NCBI RefSeq assembly: GCF_008329535.1
Contig: NZ_NPKR01000002.1
Location: 62,001 to 126,000, forward strand
DNA: 64,000 nt
Direction: 5' to 3'
Source: Mycolicibacterium sp. P1-18
Lineage (GTDB): Bacteria > Actinomycetota > Actinomycetes > Mycobacteriales > Mycobacteriaceae
The translations under genes and the position numbers were made by a program. Shown here in pieces: positions 30,060 to 39,366 of this stretch (positions are counted from its first letter, which is position 1; each line of letters begins with the position of its first letter). The notes beneath the pieces were generated by a model. That model was not told where the DNA came from, did not search any database, and saw only the letters and a list, made by a program, of their open reading frames with translations.

Positions 30060-30622
30060 CGCACCGGTCCCGGATCGGGCGTGACGGCAGGCATCGCCTT
30101 GGCCACCGCGGTCGACAGCAGCTGGATCGGCGTGGCCCCCGAACCCTCGGGCAGCGTCAGCGCGACGTAGACCGGCCGGTCGACGGCGACCCACGTGGTG
30201 CGCCCGTCCCCGGGGATGCGGAACCACAGCACGTCGTCCACGCCCTGCAGTGGCGCGCTGGCGGAGAAGTCGTCGGGCCGGTCGATGCCGCACCGCAGGA
30301 CCACGAGGTCGCCGCCGGGTTCGGCCTGCCAGGCGGCGGTGCTCAGCGGCACGGGTGCCATCGCCTCGGCGCGGTGGTAGTCGTCGAGGTCCTGGGGAAG
30401 GTCCTTCATGAGGGCCTTGCAACCGTCGCTGTCGGCCTGCGGCGCGGGTGCCGCGGCGATGGCGACGGGCGCCGGCGGGGGAGTCGCCTCCCGGGTGGCC
30501 GCCACGACCAGCAGGCCCACGACCGCCGCGACCGCGACGCCCACCGCCGCGATCAGCACTCGGCGGGGTGGCCCGTCGGATTCGGTCTCGGGATCTGCTG
30601 GGGGAACGGACTCGGTCACCAC
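30056..30622 (-). CDS. DUF3515 membrane-anchored protein (Rv2980-like)
   Basis: The 188-residue protein has one N-terminal transmembrane helix ([20 protein letters not shown], about residues 23-42), a Pro/Ala linker and an extracytoplasmic domain with two Cys ([15 protein letters not shown]) likely forming a disulfide. It matches the mycobacterial DUF3515 family beside ddl. Function is unknown; the location suggests an envelope role. Two consecutive GTG codons (30622 and 30619) could start it. Confidence 0.82.
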   Translation of the reverse strand: MVTESVPPADPETESDGPPRRVLIAAVGVAVAAVVGLLVVAATREATPPPAPVAIAAAPAPQADSDGCKALMKDLPQDLDDYHRAEAMAPVPLSTAAWQAEPGGDLVVLRCGIDRPDDFSASAPLQGVDDVLWFRIPGDGRTTWVAVDRPVYVALTLPEGSGATPIQLLSTAVAKAMPAVTPDPGPVR

Positions 30623-30628
30623 TGCACT

Positions 30629-30871
30629 CTAGGAGTGCATCGCCTCGGCGATCGGACAGGTCAGGGTACGGGTGATCCCGGTCACGCCCTGCACGCTCGG
30701 CACCACGACGGACTGCAGCTCGTTCGCCGTCTCGGCCGCCACGCGGACCACGACGTCGTAGGGGCCGGTGACGTACTCCGCCGACGACACCCCGGGCAGC
30801 GCACCGAGCTGCTTGGCCACGACCTCGGCGCGACCGACCTCGGTCTGAATCAGCATGAATGCCTCGACCAC
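30629..30871 (-). CDS. Stand-alone Lrp/AsnC ligand-binding (RAM) domain protein
   Basis: The 80-residue protein consists only of the RAM/ACT-like domain: VEAFMLIQTEVGRAEVVAKQ, then LPGVSSAEYVTGPYDVVVRV and GVTGITRTLTCPIA. The DNA-binding half of Lrp regulators is absent. Such small proteins are common in actinobacteria and probably oligomerise and bind amino acids. GTG 30871 has GGAGG 8-9 bases upstream. The longer in-frame extension to 31183 is thiL antisense and was not used. Confidence 0.82.
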   Translation of the reverse strand: MVEAFMLIQTEVGRAEVVAKQLGALPGVSSAEYVTGPYDVVVRVAAETANELQSVVVPSVQGVTGITRTLTCPIAEAMHS

Positions 30872-30970
30872 TCGCGCCGTCCTCCGTTCGGGCTGCATAG
30901 ACTCCACGCCGCAGGCGCCAAACCTACCGCAGGTCGCGCCGGTGTTCAGGACAGGCAACCAAGAGGTGAC

Positions 30971-31927
30971 ATGGCTGACGAGGAGCGCGCCGAGACGCTG
31001 GCCGACCTCGGCGAGTTCACGGTGATCGACCGGCTCGTCCAGGGGCGCGTGCATCCGCCGGGCGTCCTCGTCGGCCCCGGCGACGACGCCGCGGTGGTGA
31101 CGGCGCCGGACGGCCGGGTCGTGGTGTCGACCGACATGTTGGTCGAGGGCAGGCACTTCCGGCTGGACTGGTCGACGCCGCACGACGTCGGCCGCAAGGC
31201 GATCGCGCAGAACGCCGCCGACGTCGAGGCCATGGGGGCGGCGGCCACGTCGTTCGTCGTGGCGTTCGGCGCGCCGGCGACCACGCTCGGGGCCGCCGCC
31301 GAGGAACTCTCCGACGGAATGTGGACCGAGGCCCGCTCGTTCGGTGCGAGCATCGTCGGAGGCGATCTGGTCGCCGCCTCGCAGTGGGTGATCTCGGTGA
31401 CCGTGCTCGGCGACCTCGCGGGTCGGCCGCCCGTGCTGCTCGACGGCGCCCGACCGGGTGACGCGGTGGCCGTCGTCGGTGACCTCGGCCGGTCAGGAGC
31501 CGGATACGTCTTGTGGCGCAACGGCATTCGCGACTTCGACGACCTGCGGCGGAGTCACCTGGTGCCGTCGGTGCCGTACGGGCAGGGGCGGGCGGCCGCC
31601 GACGCCGGCGCCACGGCGATGACCGACGTCTCCGACGGGCTGCTGGCCGACGTGGGACACGTGGCCGACGCCTCCGCCGTCGGCGTGGATCTGTCGCGGG
31701 CCGCCCTCGCGGGCGACCACGACGTCGTCGCGGCGGCAGCCGCCGCCGTCGGCGAGGACCCCTGGGGTCTGGTGCTCGGCGGCGGTGAGGACCACGCGCT
31801 CGTCGCGACGTTCCCGGGCGCCGTGCCGACCGGCTGGCGGACGATCGGCGTGGTGGTCGACGGCCCGGCGCGGGTGCTGGTCGACGGGTCCCCGTGGACC
31901 GGCAGCGGGGGCTGGCGGTCGTTCTGA
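30971..31927 (+). CDS. thiL: Thiamine-monophosphate kinase
   Basis: ThiL phosphorylates thiamine monophosphate to the diphosphate cofactor, which IlvB in this window needs. The 318-residue AIR-synthase-fold protein has the Mg-ATP motif VGPGDDAAVV, then VSTDMLVEGRHFRLDW, ADVEAMGAAATSF and the DVSDGLLADVGH motif. ATG 30971 has AAGAGGTGAC upstream. The next gene is ung. Confidence 0.93.
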   Translation: MADEERAETLADLGEFTVIDRLVQGRVHPPGVLVGPGDDAAVVTAPDGRVVVSTDMLVEGRHFRLDWSTPHDVGRKAIAQNAADVEAMGAAATSFVVAFGAPATTLGAAAEELSDGMWTEARSFGASIVGGDLVAASQWVISVTVLGDLAGRPPVLLDGARPGDAVAVVGDLGRSGAGYVLWRNGIRDFDDLRRSHLVPSVPYGQGRAAADAGATAMTDVSDGLLADVGHVADASAVGVDLSRAALAGDHDVVAAAAAAVGEDPWGLVLGGGEDHALVATFPGAVPTGWRTIGVVVDGPARVLVDGSPWTGSGGWRSF

Positions 31928-31941
31928 CCGCACGGGCACGC

Positions 31942-31955
31942 TAGGTTGACCTCTC
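31942..31955 (+). promoter_or_regulatory. -10 of leaderless ung promoter
   Basis: TAGGTT (31942-31947) ends 8 bases before GTG 31956. No Shine-Dalgarno sequence lies between. Confidence 0.45.
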
Positions 31956-32639
31956 GTGACTGCGCGCCCCCTCTCCGAACTCGTCGACCCCGGCTGGGCC
32001 ACCGCCCTGGCCCCCGTCGAGGACCACGTCGCCCAGATGGGCGAGTTCCTTCGCTCCGAGATCGCGGCGGGCGAGCGTTACCTGCCCGCGGGGGAGAACG
32101 TGCTGCGCGCCTTCACGTTTCCCCTCGAGAGCGTGCGCGTCCTCATCGTCGGGCAGGACCCGTACCCGACTCCGGGACACGCCGTCGGCCTGAGTTTCTC
32201 GGTGGCGGCCGACGTGCGTCCGCTGCCGCGCAGCCTGGACAACGTCTTCAAGGAGTACGGCACCGATCTGGGCCATCCCGCGCCGAGCTGCGGCGACCTG
32301 ACGCCGTGGGCGGAGCAGGGCGTGATGATGCTCAACAGGGTGCTGACGGTTCGGGCGGGCACCCCGGCGTCACATCGTGGCAAGGGTTGGGAAGCCGTCA
32401 CCGACTGCGCGATTCGTGCGTTGGTGTCGAGGCCGTCGCCGTTGGTGGCGGTGTTGTGGGGTCGCGACGCGCAGACGCTGAAGCCGATGCTGACGGGTGC
32501 GCACTGCGCCACCATCGAGTCGGTGCATCCGTCGCCACTGTCGGCGTCGCGGGGGTTCTTCGGCTCCCGTCCGTTCAGCCGCGCGAACGAGCTACTCGCG
32601 GAGCTGGGTGGAGAGCCGGTCGACTGGCGCCTGCCCTAG
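31956..32639 (+). CDS. ung: Uracil-DNA glycosylase (family 1)
   Basis: Ung excises uracil from DNA. The 227-residue protein has motif [18 protein letters not shown] with catalytic Asp68, and the motif B region [18 protein letters not shown]. Its length equals that of the M. tuberculosis enzyme. It converges on rpmB with 46 bases between, in which no clear hairpin was found. Confidence 0.96.
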   Translation: MTARPLSELVDPGWATALAPVEDHVAQMGEFLRSEIAAGERYLPAGENVLRAFTFPLESVRVLIVGQDPYPTPGHAVGLSFSVAADVRPLPRSLDNVFKEYGTDLGHPAPSCGDLTPWAEQGVMMLNRVLTVRAGTPASHRGKGWEAVTDCAIRALVSRPSPLVAVLWGRDAQTLKPMLTGAHCATIESVHPSPLSASRGFFGSRPFSRANELLAELGGEPVDWRLP

Positions 32640-32685
32640 GGGCAGGTCGCACGGTCGACGACGGTGAAGAAGGGTGGAGCGGCAA

Positions 32686-32880
32686 TCAGCCGCGCGCGAC
32701 CTTGCCGGCCTTGATGCACGAGGTGCAGGCGTTGATGCGCTTCTTGTTGCCACCGGGGCGGGAGACGGCGTGCACCGTCTGAATGTTCGGGTCCCACCGG
32801 CGGTTCGTCCGACGATGGGAGTGCGACACCGACTTGCCGAAGCCGGGGCCCTTTCCGCAGACATCGCAAACCGCAGCCAT
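32686..32880 (-). CDS. rpmB: 50S ribosomal protein L28, zinc-binding (Cys4) form
   Basis: The 64-residue protein begins [14 protein letters not shown] and has a second CTSC pair, so Cys5, Cys8, Cys52 and Cys55 form the zinc ribbon of C-plus L28. The basic stretch [11 protein letters not shown] is typical. AAGGAG precedes ATG 32880. Mycobacteria often keep a second, Cys-free L28 elsewhere for zinc limitation. The pairing rpmB/DAK/recG is conserved in actinobacteria. The frame is open upstream to 33039 but the homology starts here. Confidence 0.93.
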   Translation of the reverse strand: MAAVCDVCGKGPGFGKSVSHSHRRTNRRWDPNIQTVHAVSRPGGNKKRINACTSCIKAGKVARG

Positions 32881-33043
32881 GTGAAACTCCTTGATCGGTA
32901 CTGGGGGCCAACGACCGCAACGCGGGTGACCCAACAACCTGACCAGGATACCGGCCGCCCCTGCTATCGCCAAAACGGTGTCCACCGACGCCCAGGCTCG
33001 TGGATGACCGCAGCGAGTGCGGGGACCCGTCGGACACACTGGT

Positions 33044-33049
33044 TAGGCT
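33044..33049 (+). promoter_or_regulatory. -10 candidate for the DAK-recG operon
   Basis: TAGGCT is the only TANNNT on this strand close to the gene in the 213-base divergent gap after rpmB; it would give a leader of about 38 bases that includes AGAGGGAGAGG. Nothing else recognisable lies in 32881-33093. Confidence 0.35.
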
Positions 33050-33093
33050 GGCTCGCACGCGGCCGCGTTGAGTAGAGGGAGAGGCGGTTGGGG

Positions 33094-34722
33094 ATGTCCG
33101 CACGCCGGCTCGACGCCACCGCGTTGAGCGAATGGGCGCACACCGCCGTCGACCACCTCATCGCGCGCACCGACGAGATCAACCGGCTCAACGTCTTTCC
33201 CGTCGCCGACGCCGACACCGGAACCAACATGCTGTTCACCATGCGCGCGGCCGGGGCCAGGGCGGAGTCGCTGCACACCACCGACGTGGCCGCGGTGGCC
33301 GCCGCGCTCGCCGAGGGCGCCCTTCAGGGAGCGCGCGGCAACTCGGGGGTGATCCTCTCGCAGATCCTGCGCGGTCTCGCCGACGTCGCAGGCGGCGCCG
33401 CCGAGGAACGCGACGGGGTGCTGGCCGACCTCGACGGGCCGCTGCTGGCGTCCGCGCTGCGTCACGCCGTCGTGCTCGCCGACGCCTCCGTCAGTGAGTC
33501 CGTCCCCGGCACCATCGTCTCCGTGCTGGCCGCCGCCGCGCGCGCCGCCGAGGGCTCGGCCGCCGACGGCTCGGACGTCGGGCAGGTCGTCGCGACGGCC
33601 GCCGACGCCGCGGTGGTCGCGCTCGAGAAGACCACCGAACAACTCGACGTGCTGGCCGACGCGGGCGTCGTCGACGCCGGCGGTCGCGGGCTGCTCGTCC
33701 TGCTCGACGCCCTCACCGCCACCCTCACCGGGCATACCCCGCACCGCGCGACCTACGAGCGCTCCGGGCCCGACGTGCCACCGGCCGACGTCTCGGCCGG
33801 GGCGCCACCGCAATTCGAGGTGATGTACGTCGTCGACGGTTGCGACCACGTCGGCCTCGACGACCTCCGGCTTGGACTGGAACGCCTCGGCGACTCCGTG
33901 ACCATCGCGGCGTCCGGCACCGACGGCCGCTACTCCGTGCACGTCCACACCGACGACGCGGGCGCCGCCGTCGAAGCGGGGCTGAGCGCGGGCACCCCCA
34001 GCCGGATCCAAATCACGGCCCTTACCGGCGGCGGCTCCCGGCCCTCCGGCGGGTGGACCCGAGACCGGGCGGTCCTCGCGGTGGTCGACGGCGACGGTGC
34101 GGCGGCCCTGTTCGAGGGCGAGGGTGCGCACGTCCTGCGGCAGGACGTCGACGCCGCGATCAGCGCCAACCACCTGCTGCGTGCGCTGATCGACGCGGGC
34201 GCGGCGCAGATCCTGGTGCTGCCCAACGGTTACGTGGCCGCCGAGGAATTGGTGGCCGGATGCACCGCGGCGATCGGGTGGGGCATCGACGTGGTGCCCG
34301 TGCCTGCGGGTTCGATGGTTCAGGGCCTGGCCGCGCTGGCCGTCCACGACGTCGCCCGCCAAGCCGTCGACGACGGGTACACGATGGCCCGGGCCGCGGC
34401 CGGCGCCCGGCACGGATCGGTGCGCGTGGCGACCGAGAAGGCGCTGACGTGGGCGGGCGCGTGCCGGCCGGGGGACGGCCTGGCCATCTCCGGGGACGAG
34501 GTCCTGATCGTCTCGCGCGACGTGACGGGCGCGGGCGCCGGGCTGATCGACCTGCTGCTCAGCGCCGGTGGCGAACTGGTCACGGTGCTCACCGGCGACG
34601 GGGTCGACCCCGCGGTGGGCGACGCGCTGCGCGACCACGTGCACCAACACCACCTCGGCGCCGAACTGGTGACCTATCACACGGGTCACCGCGGCGACGC
34701 CCTGCTGATCGGAGTGGAGTAG
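33094..34722 (+). CDS. DAK-domain (DhaL + DegV-associated) FakA-like protein
   Basis: The 542-residue protein opens with a DhaL/Dak2 nucleotide-binding domain: VFPVADADTGTNMLFTMRAA supplies the Mg-binding Asp residues and GARGNSGVILSQILRG the following helix. A middle domain and a FakA C-terminal domain follow. In Firmicutes FakA is the ATP-binding subunit of fatty-acid kinase acting with FakB (DegV); no fakB is in this window. Here it is tied to recG with no gap. TTG 33088, two codons upstream, is an alternative start. Confidence 0.88.
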   Translation: MSARRLDATALSEWAHTAVDHLIARTDEINRLNVFPVADADTGTNMLFTMRAAGARAESLHTTDVAAVAAALAEGALQGARGNSGVILSQILRGLADVAGGAAEERDGVLADLDGPLLASALRHAVVLADASVSESVPGTIVSVLAAAARAAEGSAADGSDVGQVVATAADAAVVALEKTTEQLDVLADAGVVDAGGRGLLVLLDALTATLTGHTPHRATYERSGPDVPPADVSAGAPPQFEVMYVVDGCDHVGLDDLRLGLERLGDSVTIAASGTDGRYSVHVHTDDAGAAVEAGLSAGTPSRIQITALTGGGSRPSGGWTRDRAVLAVVDGDGAAALFEGEGAHVLRQDVDAAISANHLLRALIDAGAAQILVLPNGYVAAEELVAGCTAAIGWGIDVVPVPAGSMVQGLAALAVHDVARQAVDDGYTMARAAAGARHGSVRVATEKALTWAGACRPGDGLAISGDEVLIVSRDVTGAGAGLIDLLLSAGGELVTVLTGDGVDPAVGDALRDHVHQHHLGAELVTYHTGHRGDALLIGVE

Positions 34723-36972
34723 ATGGTCGCCCTCAGCGACTCGCTGGACCGGGTCATCGGCGCGAAGTCCGCCAAACCGCTGGAGGAGCACCTCGGCCTA
34801 CGGACGGTCGACGACCTGCTACGGCACTACCCCCGCGCCTACAGCCACGGCATCTCGGTGCTCGAAGAGGACTGGGAGCCGCCCCGGGAGGGCGAGCACG
34901 TCACCTTCGTCGACCAGATCGCGAAGGCCGACGTCCGCTGGACCAACCGGCAGCCCAAGCGCGAGTTCCTGGTCATCACCCTGGCCAACCGCAAGCCCAG
35001 GGTGACGGCCACCTTCTTCAACGCCAGGTTCACCAAGAAGATCCTGGTCGAGGGCACCCGGCTGATGCTGTCGGGCGAGGTCGGGTTCTTCAACGGCGCG
35101 ATGCAGCTGACGCACCCGGCGTTCCTGGTGCTCGAGGGCTCTGGTCAGGGCAGGGGCAGCAAGTCGCTGGCCACGATCGCCGAGACGTCGCGCTCAGCGG
35201 ACGGGGAGATGCTGCTCTCGGCGTTCGAGCGCGACTTCTTCCCGATCTATCCGGCCTCGGCAAAGGTGCAGAGCTGGGACGTCTACGCATGCGTGCGGCA
35301 GGTTCTCGACGTGCTCGACCCCGTCGACGATCCGTTGCCCGAAGCGCTGCGCTACCACTGGGATCTGATGTACGAGGAGGAGGCGCTGCGGGCCATCCAC
35401 CTCGGTGAGCGTGAGCAGGAGAGGGAACGCGCGCGGGAGCGGTTGGCCTTCGACGAGGCCGTGGGGCTGCAATGGGCGCTGGTGGAACGCCGGCACGGCG
35501 AGCTGAGCGAGGCGGGTCCGTCGGCGCCGCCGCGGGCCGGGGGACTGGCGGCCGCGTTGAACCAGCAGTTGCCGTTCGACCTCACCGAGGGCCAGCGCGA
35601 CGTGCTCGACGTCCTGACCGTCGAACTCGCCGACGTCAAGCCGATGCACCGCATGCTGCAGGGCGAGGTGGGCTCGGGCAAGACGATCGTCTCGGTGCTG
35701 GCGATGGCGCAGATGGTCGACGCCGGATACCAGTGCGCGTTGCTTGCGCCCACGGAAGTGCTTGCCGTTCAACACTTCCGGTCGATCCGCGACGTGCTCG
35801 GGCCGCTGGCGTCGGGCGGGGAGCTCGGCGGTCTGGACGGGGCGACCAGGGTCGCGCTGCTGACCGGGTCGATGACCGCGCCGCAGAAGCGCGAGGTGCG
35901 CAGCGAGGTCGCCAGCGGCGCGGCGGGCATCGTCATCGGCACCCATGCGCTGCTGCAGGACGCCGTCGAATTCCACAATCTCGGCATGGTCGTCGTCGAC
36001 GAGCAGCACCGGTTCGGCGTCGAACAGCGAGACCGGTTGCGCGCCAAGGCGGTTGCGGGCATCACGCCCCACCTGCTGGTGATGACGGCGACGCCGATTC
36101 CGCGGACGGTGGCGCTCACCGTCTACGGCGATCTCGAGACGTCGGTGCTGCGCGAGCTGCCGCGGGGCAGGCAACCGATCACCACCAACACCATCTTCGT
36201 CGGCCAGAAGCCCGCGTGGCTGCAGCGGGCGTGGCAGCGCATCATCGAAGAGGTCGACGCCGGTCGGCAGGCCTACGTCGTCGCGTCGCGCATCGACGAG
36301 AACGACGGTGTGACAAAGGATTCCGGCAAGAAGAAGCAGGCCGTCAGTGACGCGGGTCCGCCGACGACCTCCGTCGTCGAGCTGTTCGAGAAGCTCGGCG
36401 CCGGCCCGCTGCGGGGTCTGCGCATCGGGCTGATGCACGGCAGGCTGCCCGCCGAGGAGAAGGACGCCGTCATGATGGCGTTCCGTGCCGGTGAGGTCGA
36501 CGTGCTGGTGTGCACCACCGTGATCGAGGTCGGCGTGGACGTCCCCAACGCCACCGTGATGGTCGTGATGGACGCCGACCGGTTCGGGATCAGTCAGCTG
36601 CACCAGCTGCGCGGCCGCATCGGCCGCGGTGCCCATCCCAGCCTCTGCCTTCTGGCGACCAACCTTCCCGAGGACTCCAAGGCGGGCGCACGGCTCAAGG
36701 CCGTCGCCTCCACCCAGGACGGCTTCGTGCTCGCCGACCTGGACCTGGAGGAGCGGCGCGAGGGCGACGTCCTGGGACTGAGCCAGTCCGGCCGTCCGAT
36801 CACGTTGAAGATGCTGTCGCTGGCCGAGCACCGCGGGATCATCGAAGCCGCCCGGACGTTCGCCGAGGAGGTCTACGAGACAGACCCGAAACTGGTCGAC
36901 CACCGCGGAATCGCCGTGCTGGCAGCGCCGTTCGCCGAGACCGAGCGCGTCGAGTACCTGGACAAGGCGTGA
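34723..36972 (+). CDS. recG: ATP-dependent DNA helicase RecG
   Basis: RecG remodels stalled replication forks and Holliday junctions. The 749-residue protein has the N-terminal wedge/OB domain (about residues 50-160), Walker A QGEVGSGKTIVS, the DEQH box VVVDEQHRFGVEQ, the motif III MTATPIPRT, and the C-terminal helicase lobe ending in HQLRGRIGRG. A charged insert (about 525-540, KDSGKKKQAVSD) is typical of actinobacterial RecG. ATG follows the upstream stop directly; the stop overlaps the next gene by 4 bases. Confidence 0.96.
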   Translation: MVALSDSLDRVIGAKSAKPLEEHLGLRTVDDLLRHYPRAYSHGISVLEEDWEPPREGEHVTFVDQIAKADVRWTNRQPKREFLVITLANRKPRVTATFFNARFTKKILVEGTRLMLSGEVGFFNGAMQLTHPAFLVLEGSGQGRGSKSLATIAETSRSADGEMLLSAFERDFFPIYPASAKVQSWDVYACVRQVLDVLDPVDDPLPEALRYHWDLMYEEEALRAIHLGEREQERERARERLAFDEAVGLQWALVERRHGELSEAGPSAPPRAGGLAAALNQQLPFDLTEGQRDVLDVLTVELADVKPMHRMLQGEVGSGKTIVSVLAMAQMVDAGYQCALLAPTEVLAVQHFRSIRDVLGPLASGGELGGLDGATRVALLTGSMTAPQKREVRSEVASGAAGIVIGTHALLQDAVEFHNLGMVVVDEQHRFGVEQRDRLRAKAVAGITPHLLVMTATPIPRTVALTVYGDLETSVLRELPRGRQPITTNTIFVGQKPAWLQRAWQRIIEEVDAGRQAYVVASRIDENDGVTKDSGKKKQAVSDAGPPTTSVVELFEKLGAGPLRGLRIGLMHGRLPAEEKDAVMMAFRAGEVDVLVCTTVIEVGVDVPNATVMVVMDADRFGISQLHQLRGRIGRGAHPSLCLLATNLPEDSKAGARLKAVASTQDGFVLADLDLEERREGDVLGLSQSGRPITLKMLSLAEHRGIIEAARTFAEEVYETDPKLVDHRGIAVLAAPFAETERVEYLDKA

Positions 36973-37670
36973 GGTCGCGCGGCTGGTTGATCGCCGCCGT
37001 GGCGGTGGCCATCCTGGTGGCGGTGCAGGTGACCACGGCCGCCAGCCGCGAGGACCGGTTCGTCGCCGGCGCCGACGTGCCGACGGTCGCAGCCGGGGTC
37101 GACGTCCTGGCGGGAATTCCGACGATCCCGGCGCGGGTGCGGGAACACGACTACCGGCGGGCTGCCTTCGGTGAGGCCTGGACCGACGACACCACCGCAC
37201 CCGGTGGACACAACGGCTGCGACACCCGCAACGACATCCTCGACCGCGACCTGGTCGACAAGACCTTCACGGCCATCTCGCGGTGCCCCACGGCGGTCGC
37301 CACCGGCACGCTGTACGACCCGTACACCAACGCCACCGTCGCCTTCACCAGGGGAAATCAGGTGGGTGCCTCGGTGCAGATCGACCACATCGTGCCGCTC
37401 GCACTGGCCTGGGACCTCGGCGCCAGGAACTGGACCGACGACATGCGCCGGCGCTTCGCCAACGACCCCGCGAACCTGATTGCCGTGCAGGGCAAGGCGA
37501 ACCAGGACAAGGGCGACTCCGAGCCGGCCGACTGGATGCCGCCGAACCACGCGTTCTGGTGCCAGTACGCGGTGCAGTTCGCCGCGGTGCTGCGGGGTTA
37601 CGCGCTGCCCGTCGACGACCGGTCGGCGGTGGTGTTGCGCGACGCCGCGAGCACCTGCCCGGTGGGTTAG
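36969..37670 (+). CDS. Exported HNH/DUF1524 nuclease-like protein (Rv2972c-like)
   Basis: The 233-residue protein has an N-terminal signal or anchor helix ([20 protein letters not shown], residues 5-24). The C-terminal GmrSD/DUF1524 HNH domain contains [14 protein letters not shown] (Asp-His), a central NDPANLIAV and [15 protein letters not shown]. Two or three Cys pairs (CDTRN, SRCPTA, FWCQYA) suggest disulfides outside the cell. It may degrade extracellular DNA, but the partner with recG is only positional (GTGA overlap). It is conserved in other mycobacteria. Confidence 0.85.
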   Translation: MRSRGWLIAAVAVAILVAVQVTTAASREDRFVAGADVPTVAAGVDVLAGIPTIPARVREHDYRRAAFGEAWTDDTTAPGGHNGCDTRNDILDRDLVDKTFTAISRCPTAVATGTLYDPYTNATVAFTRGNQVGASVQIDHIVPLALAWDLGARNWTDDMRRRFANDPANLIAVQGKANQDKGDSEPADWMPPNHAFWCQYAVQFAAVLRGYALPVDDRSAVVLRDAASTCPVG

Positions 37671-38503
37671 CTCCCGGTGTAGGTGGCCGGATCCGGGCGG
37701 AAGCGGGTGCCCTCGTCGAGACCGTTGAGCGCGTCCATGTGCTCGGTCGCAAGCTCGAACTCGAACACGTCGGCGTTCTCCACGATGCGCTCCGGCGTGG
37801 CCGAGCGGGGGATCACCACGTTGCCGAGCTGCAGGCTCCACCGGATCAGCACCTGGGCCGGGGACTTGCCGTACTCGCCGGCGATCGACGTGACCGTCGG
37901 GTTGTCCAGCAGACGGCCCACGCCCAGGGGCCCGTAGGCCTCGGTGACGATGTCGTTCTCGGCGTTGGCCGCGCGCAGCGCCGCCTGGTTGAGCAGCGGA
38001 TGCAGCTCGATCTGGTTGATCGCGGGCGCGACGTAGGACAGCTCGATGACGTTGGACAGGTCCTCGGCCGAGAAGTTGCACACGCCGATCGACTTGGCGA
38101 GGCCGTCCTCGCGCAGCTTCAGCATCCCGCCCCAGCTGTGCAGATAGACGCCCGGGTCGCCGCCCGGCCAGTGGATCAGGTAGGCGTCGACGTACTCGGT
38201 ACCGAGCTTGTCGATGCTGGCCCGGCACGCGTCCTGCGCCGCCCGGAAGCCCTGGTCGGTGGTCGCCAGCTTCGTCGTGACGAAGATTTCGGCACGGGGC
38301 ACGCCCGATGCGGCAATGGCACGACCCACCGCCGCCTCGTTGCCGTAGGCCGCCGCCGTGTCGATCAGCCGGACGCCGATCTCCAGCGCGGTGGCCACGG
38401 CGCGTTCGGTTTCGGCGTCGGACAGCTCGCCGACGCCGATCCCGAGCGACGGGATGCTGTTGTCGTCGTTGAGTGCCACCGCTGGAATTGCCGCCGAGGT
38501 CAT
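37667..38503 (-). CDS. Aldo/keto reductase (Rv2971-like)
   Basis: The 278-residue TIM-barrel NADPH oxidoreductase has the catalytic tetrad visible as Asp and Tyr in [15 protein letters not shown], Lys in FVTTKLA and His in [10 protein letters not shown]. The NADP site is [18 protein letters not shown]. It aligns closely with M. tuberculosis Rv2971 (282 residues), which reduces small dicarbonyls such as methylglyoxal. It overlaps the HNH gene by 4 bases convergently and is the second gene of a tandem pair, 5 bases after the first. Confidence 0.92.
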   Translation of the reverse strand: MTSAAIPAVALNDDNSIPSLGIGVGELSDAETERAVATALEIGVRLIDTAAAYGNEAAVGRAIAASGVPRAEIFVTTKLATTDQGFRAAQDACRASIDKLGTEYVDAYLIHWPGGDPGVYLHSWGGMLKLREDGLAKSIGVCNFSAEDLSNVIELSYVAPAINQIELHPLLNQAALRAANAENDIVTEAYGPLGVGRLLDNPTVTSIAGEYGKSPAQVLIRWSLQLGNVVIPRSATPERIVENADVFEFELATEHMDALNGLDEGTRFRPDPATYTGS

Positions 38504-38508
38504 GTCAC

Positions 38509-39366
38509 CTACCCTGTGAAGTTGAAGGTCCGTGGATCGGGACCCAGTCGAGTCCCGTCTTCGAGCGATGCGATGGACGCCAGGTCCTCGTCGCCGAGTT
38601 CGAAGTCGAACACGTCGACGTTGCTCGCAATCCTGTCGGGGTTCACCGATTTCGGGATGACGATATTACCGAGCTGGACGTGCCACCTAATCAGCACCTG
38701 TGCTGGCGTTTTCCCGTGGGCCTCGGCAATGGTGACCACCGTCGCGTTCTCCAGCAGCGAGCCCTGTCCCAGGGGGCTCCACGCCTCGGTGGCGATGCCC
38801 ATCCTGGCGTGCACCTCCCGCAGCTCCCGTTGTGGCAGAAGGGGATGCAGCTCGATCTGGTTGACCGCCGGCACGATCCCGGTCGCGTCGACCAGGGTGC
38901 TCAAGTGCTCGGGTTCGAAGTTGCTCACGCCGATCGAGCGAATTCGGCCCTGGTCCCGCAGATGGGCGAAGGCCTTGAACGTGTCGACGAAGCGGTTGAC
39001 CTCGGGCAGCGGCCAGTGCACGAGGTAGAGGTCCAGGTAGTCCAGCCCCAGCTTCTCCATGCTCAGGTCGAACGCCCGCAGCGTGGAGTCGTACCCCTGG
39101 TCGGCGTTCCACAGCTTGGTGACCACGTAGACGTCGTCCCTGGCCAGACCCGACGTGGCCGCACCGGCGAGGGCCAGGCCCACCTCCGCCTCGTTGCCGT
39201 ACGCCGCCGCGGTGTCGACGTGCCGATAGCCTGCGTCCAGCGCGGCGCCGACGGCGCGTTCGGTCTCACCGGCCGGGGTCTGCCACACTCCCAGGCCAAT
39301 GGTGGGGATCGACTGCCCGTCGTTCAACGCGACCGAGGGAACCGACGTGTTCGAAGGAGATGCCAT
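38509..39366 (-). CDS. Aldo/keto reductase, tandem paralogue
   Basis: The 285-residue paralogue of the next gene has the same tetrad ([32 protein letters not shown]) and NADP motif [20 protein letters not shown]. The KS rather than RS NADP motif and the longer [17 protein letters not shown] loop suggest a different substrate range. ATG 39366 is used; its bases overlap the ATG of lipN on the other strand. The in-frame extension to 39675 is antisense to lipN. Confidence 0.92.
   Translation of the reverse strand: MASPSNTSVPSVALNDGQSIPTIGLGVWQTPAGETERAVGAALDAGYRHVDTAAAYGNEAEVGLALAGAATSGLARDDVYVVTKLWNADQGYDSTLRAFDLSMEKLGLDYLDLYLVHWPLPEVNRFVDTFKAFAHLRDQGRIRSIGVSNFEPEHLSTLVDATGIVPAVNQIELHPLLPQRELREVHARMGIATEAWSPLGQGSLLENATVVTIAEAHGKTPAQVLIRWHVQLGNIVIPKSVNPDRIASNVDVFDFELGDEDLASIASLEDGTRLGPDPRTFNFTG

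Noticed and set aside
37345-37752. Arg/Pro-rich minus frame overlapping the HNH gene
   Set aside because: Composition is that of an antisense shadow and it overlaps two well-supported genes.
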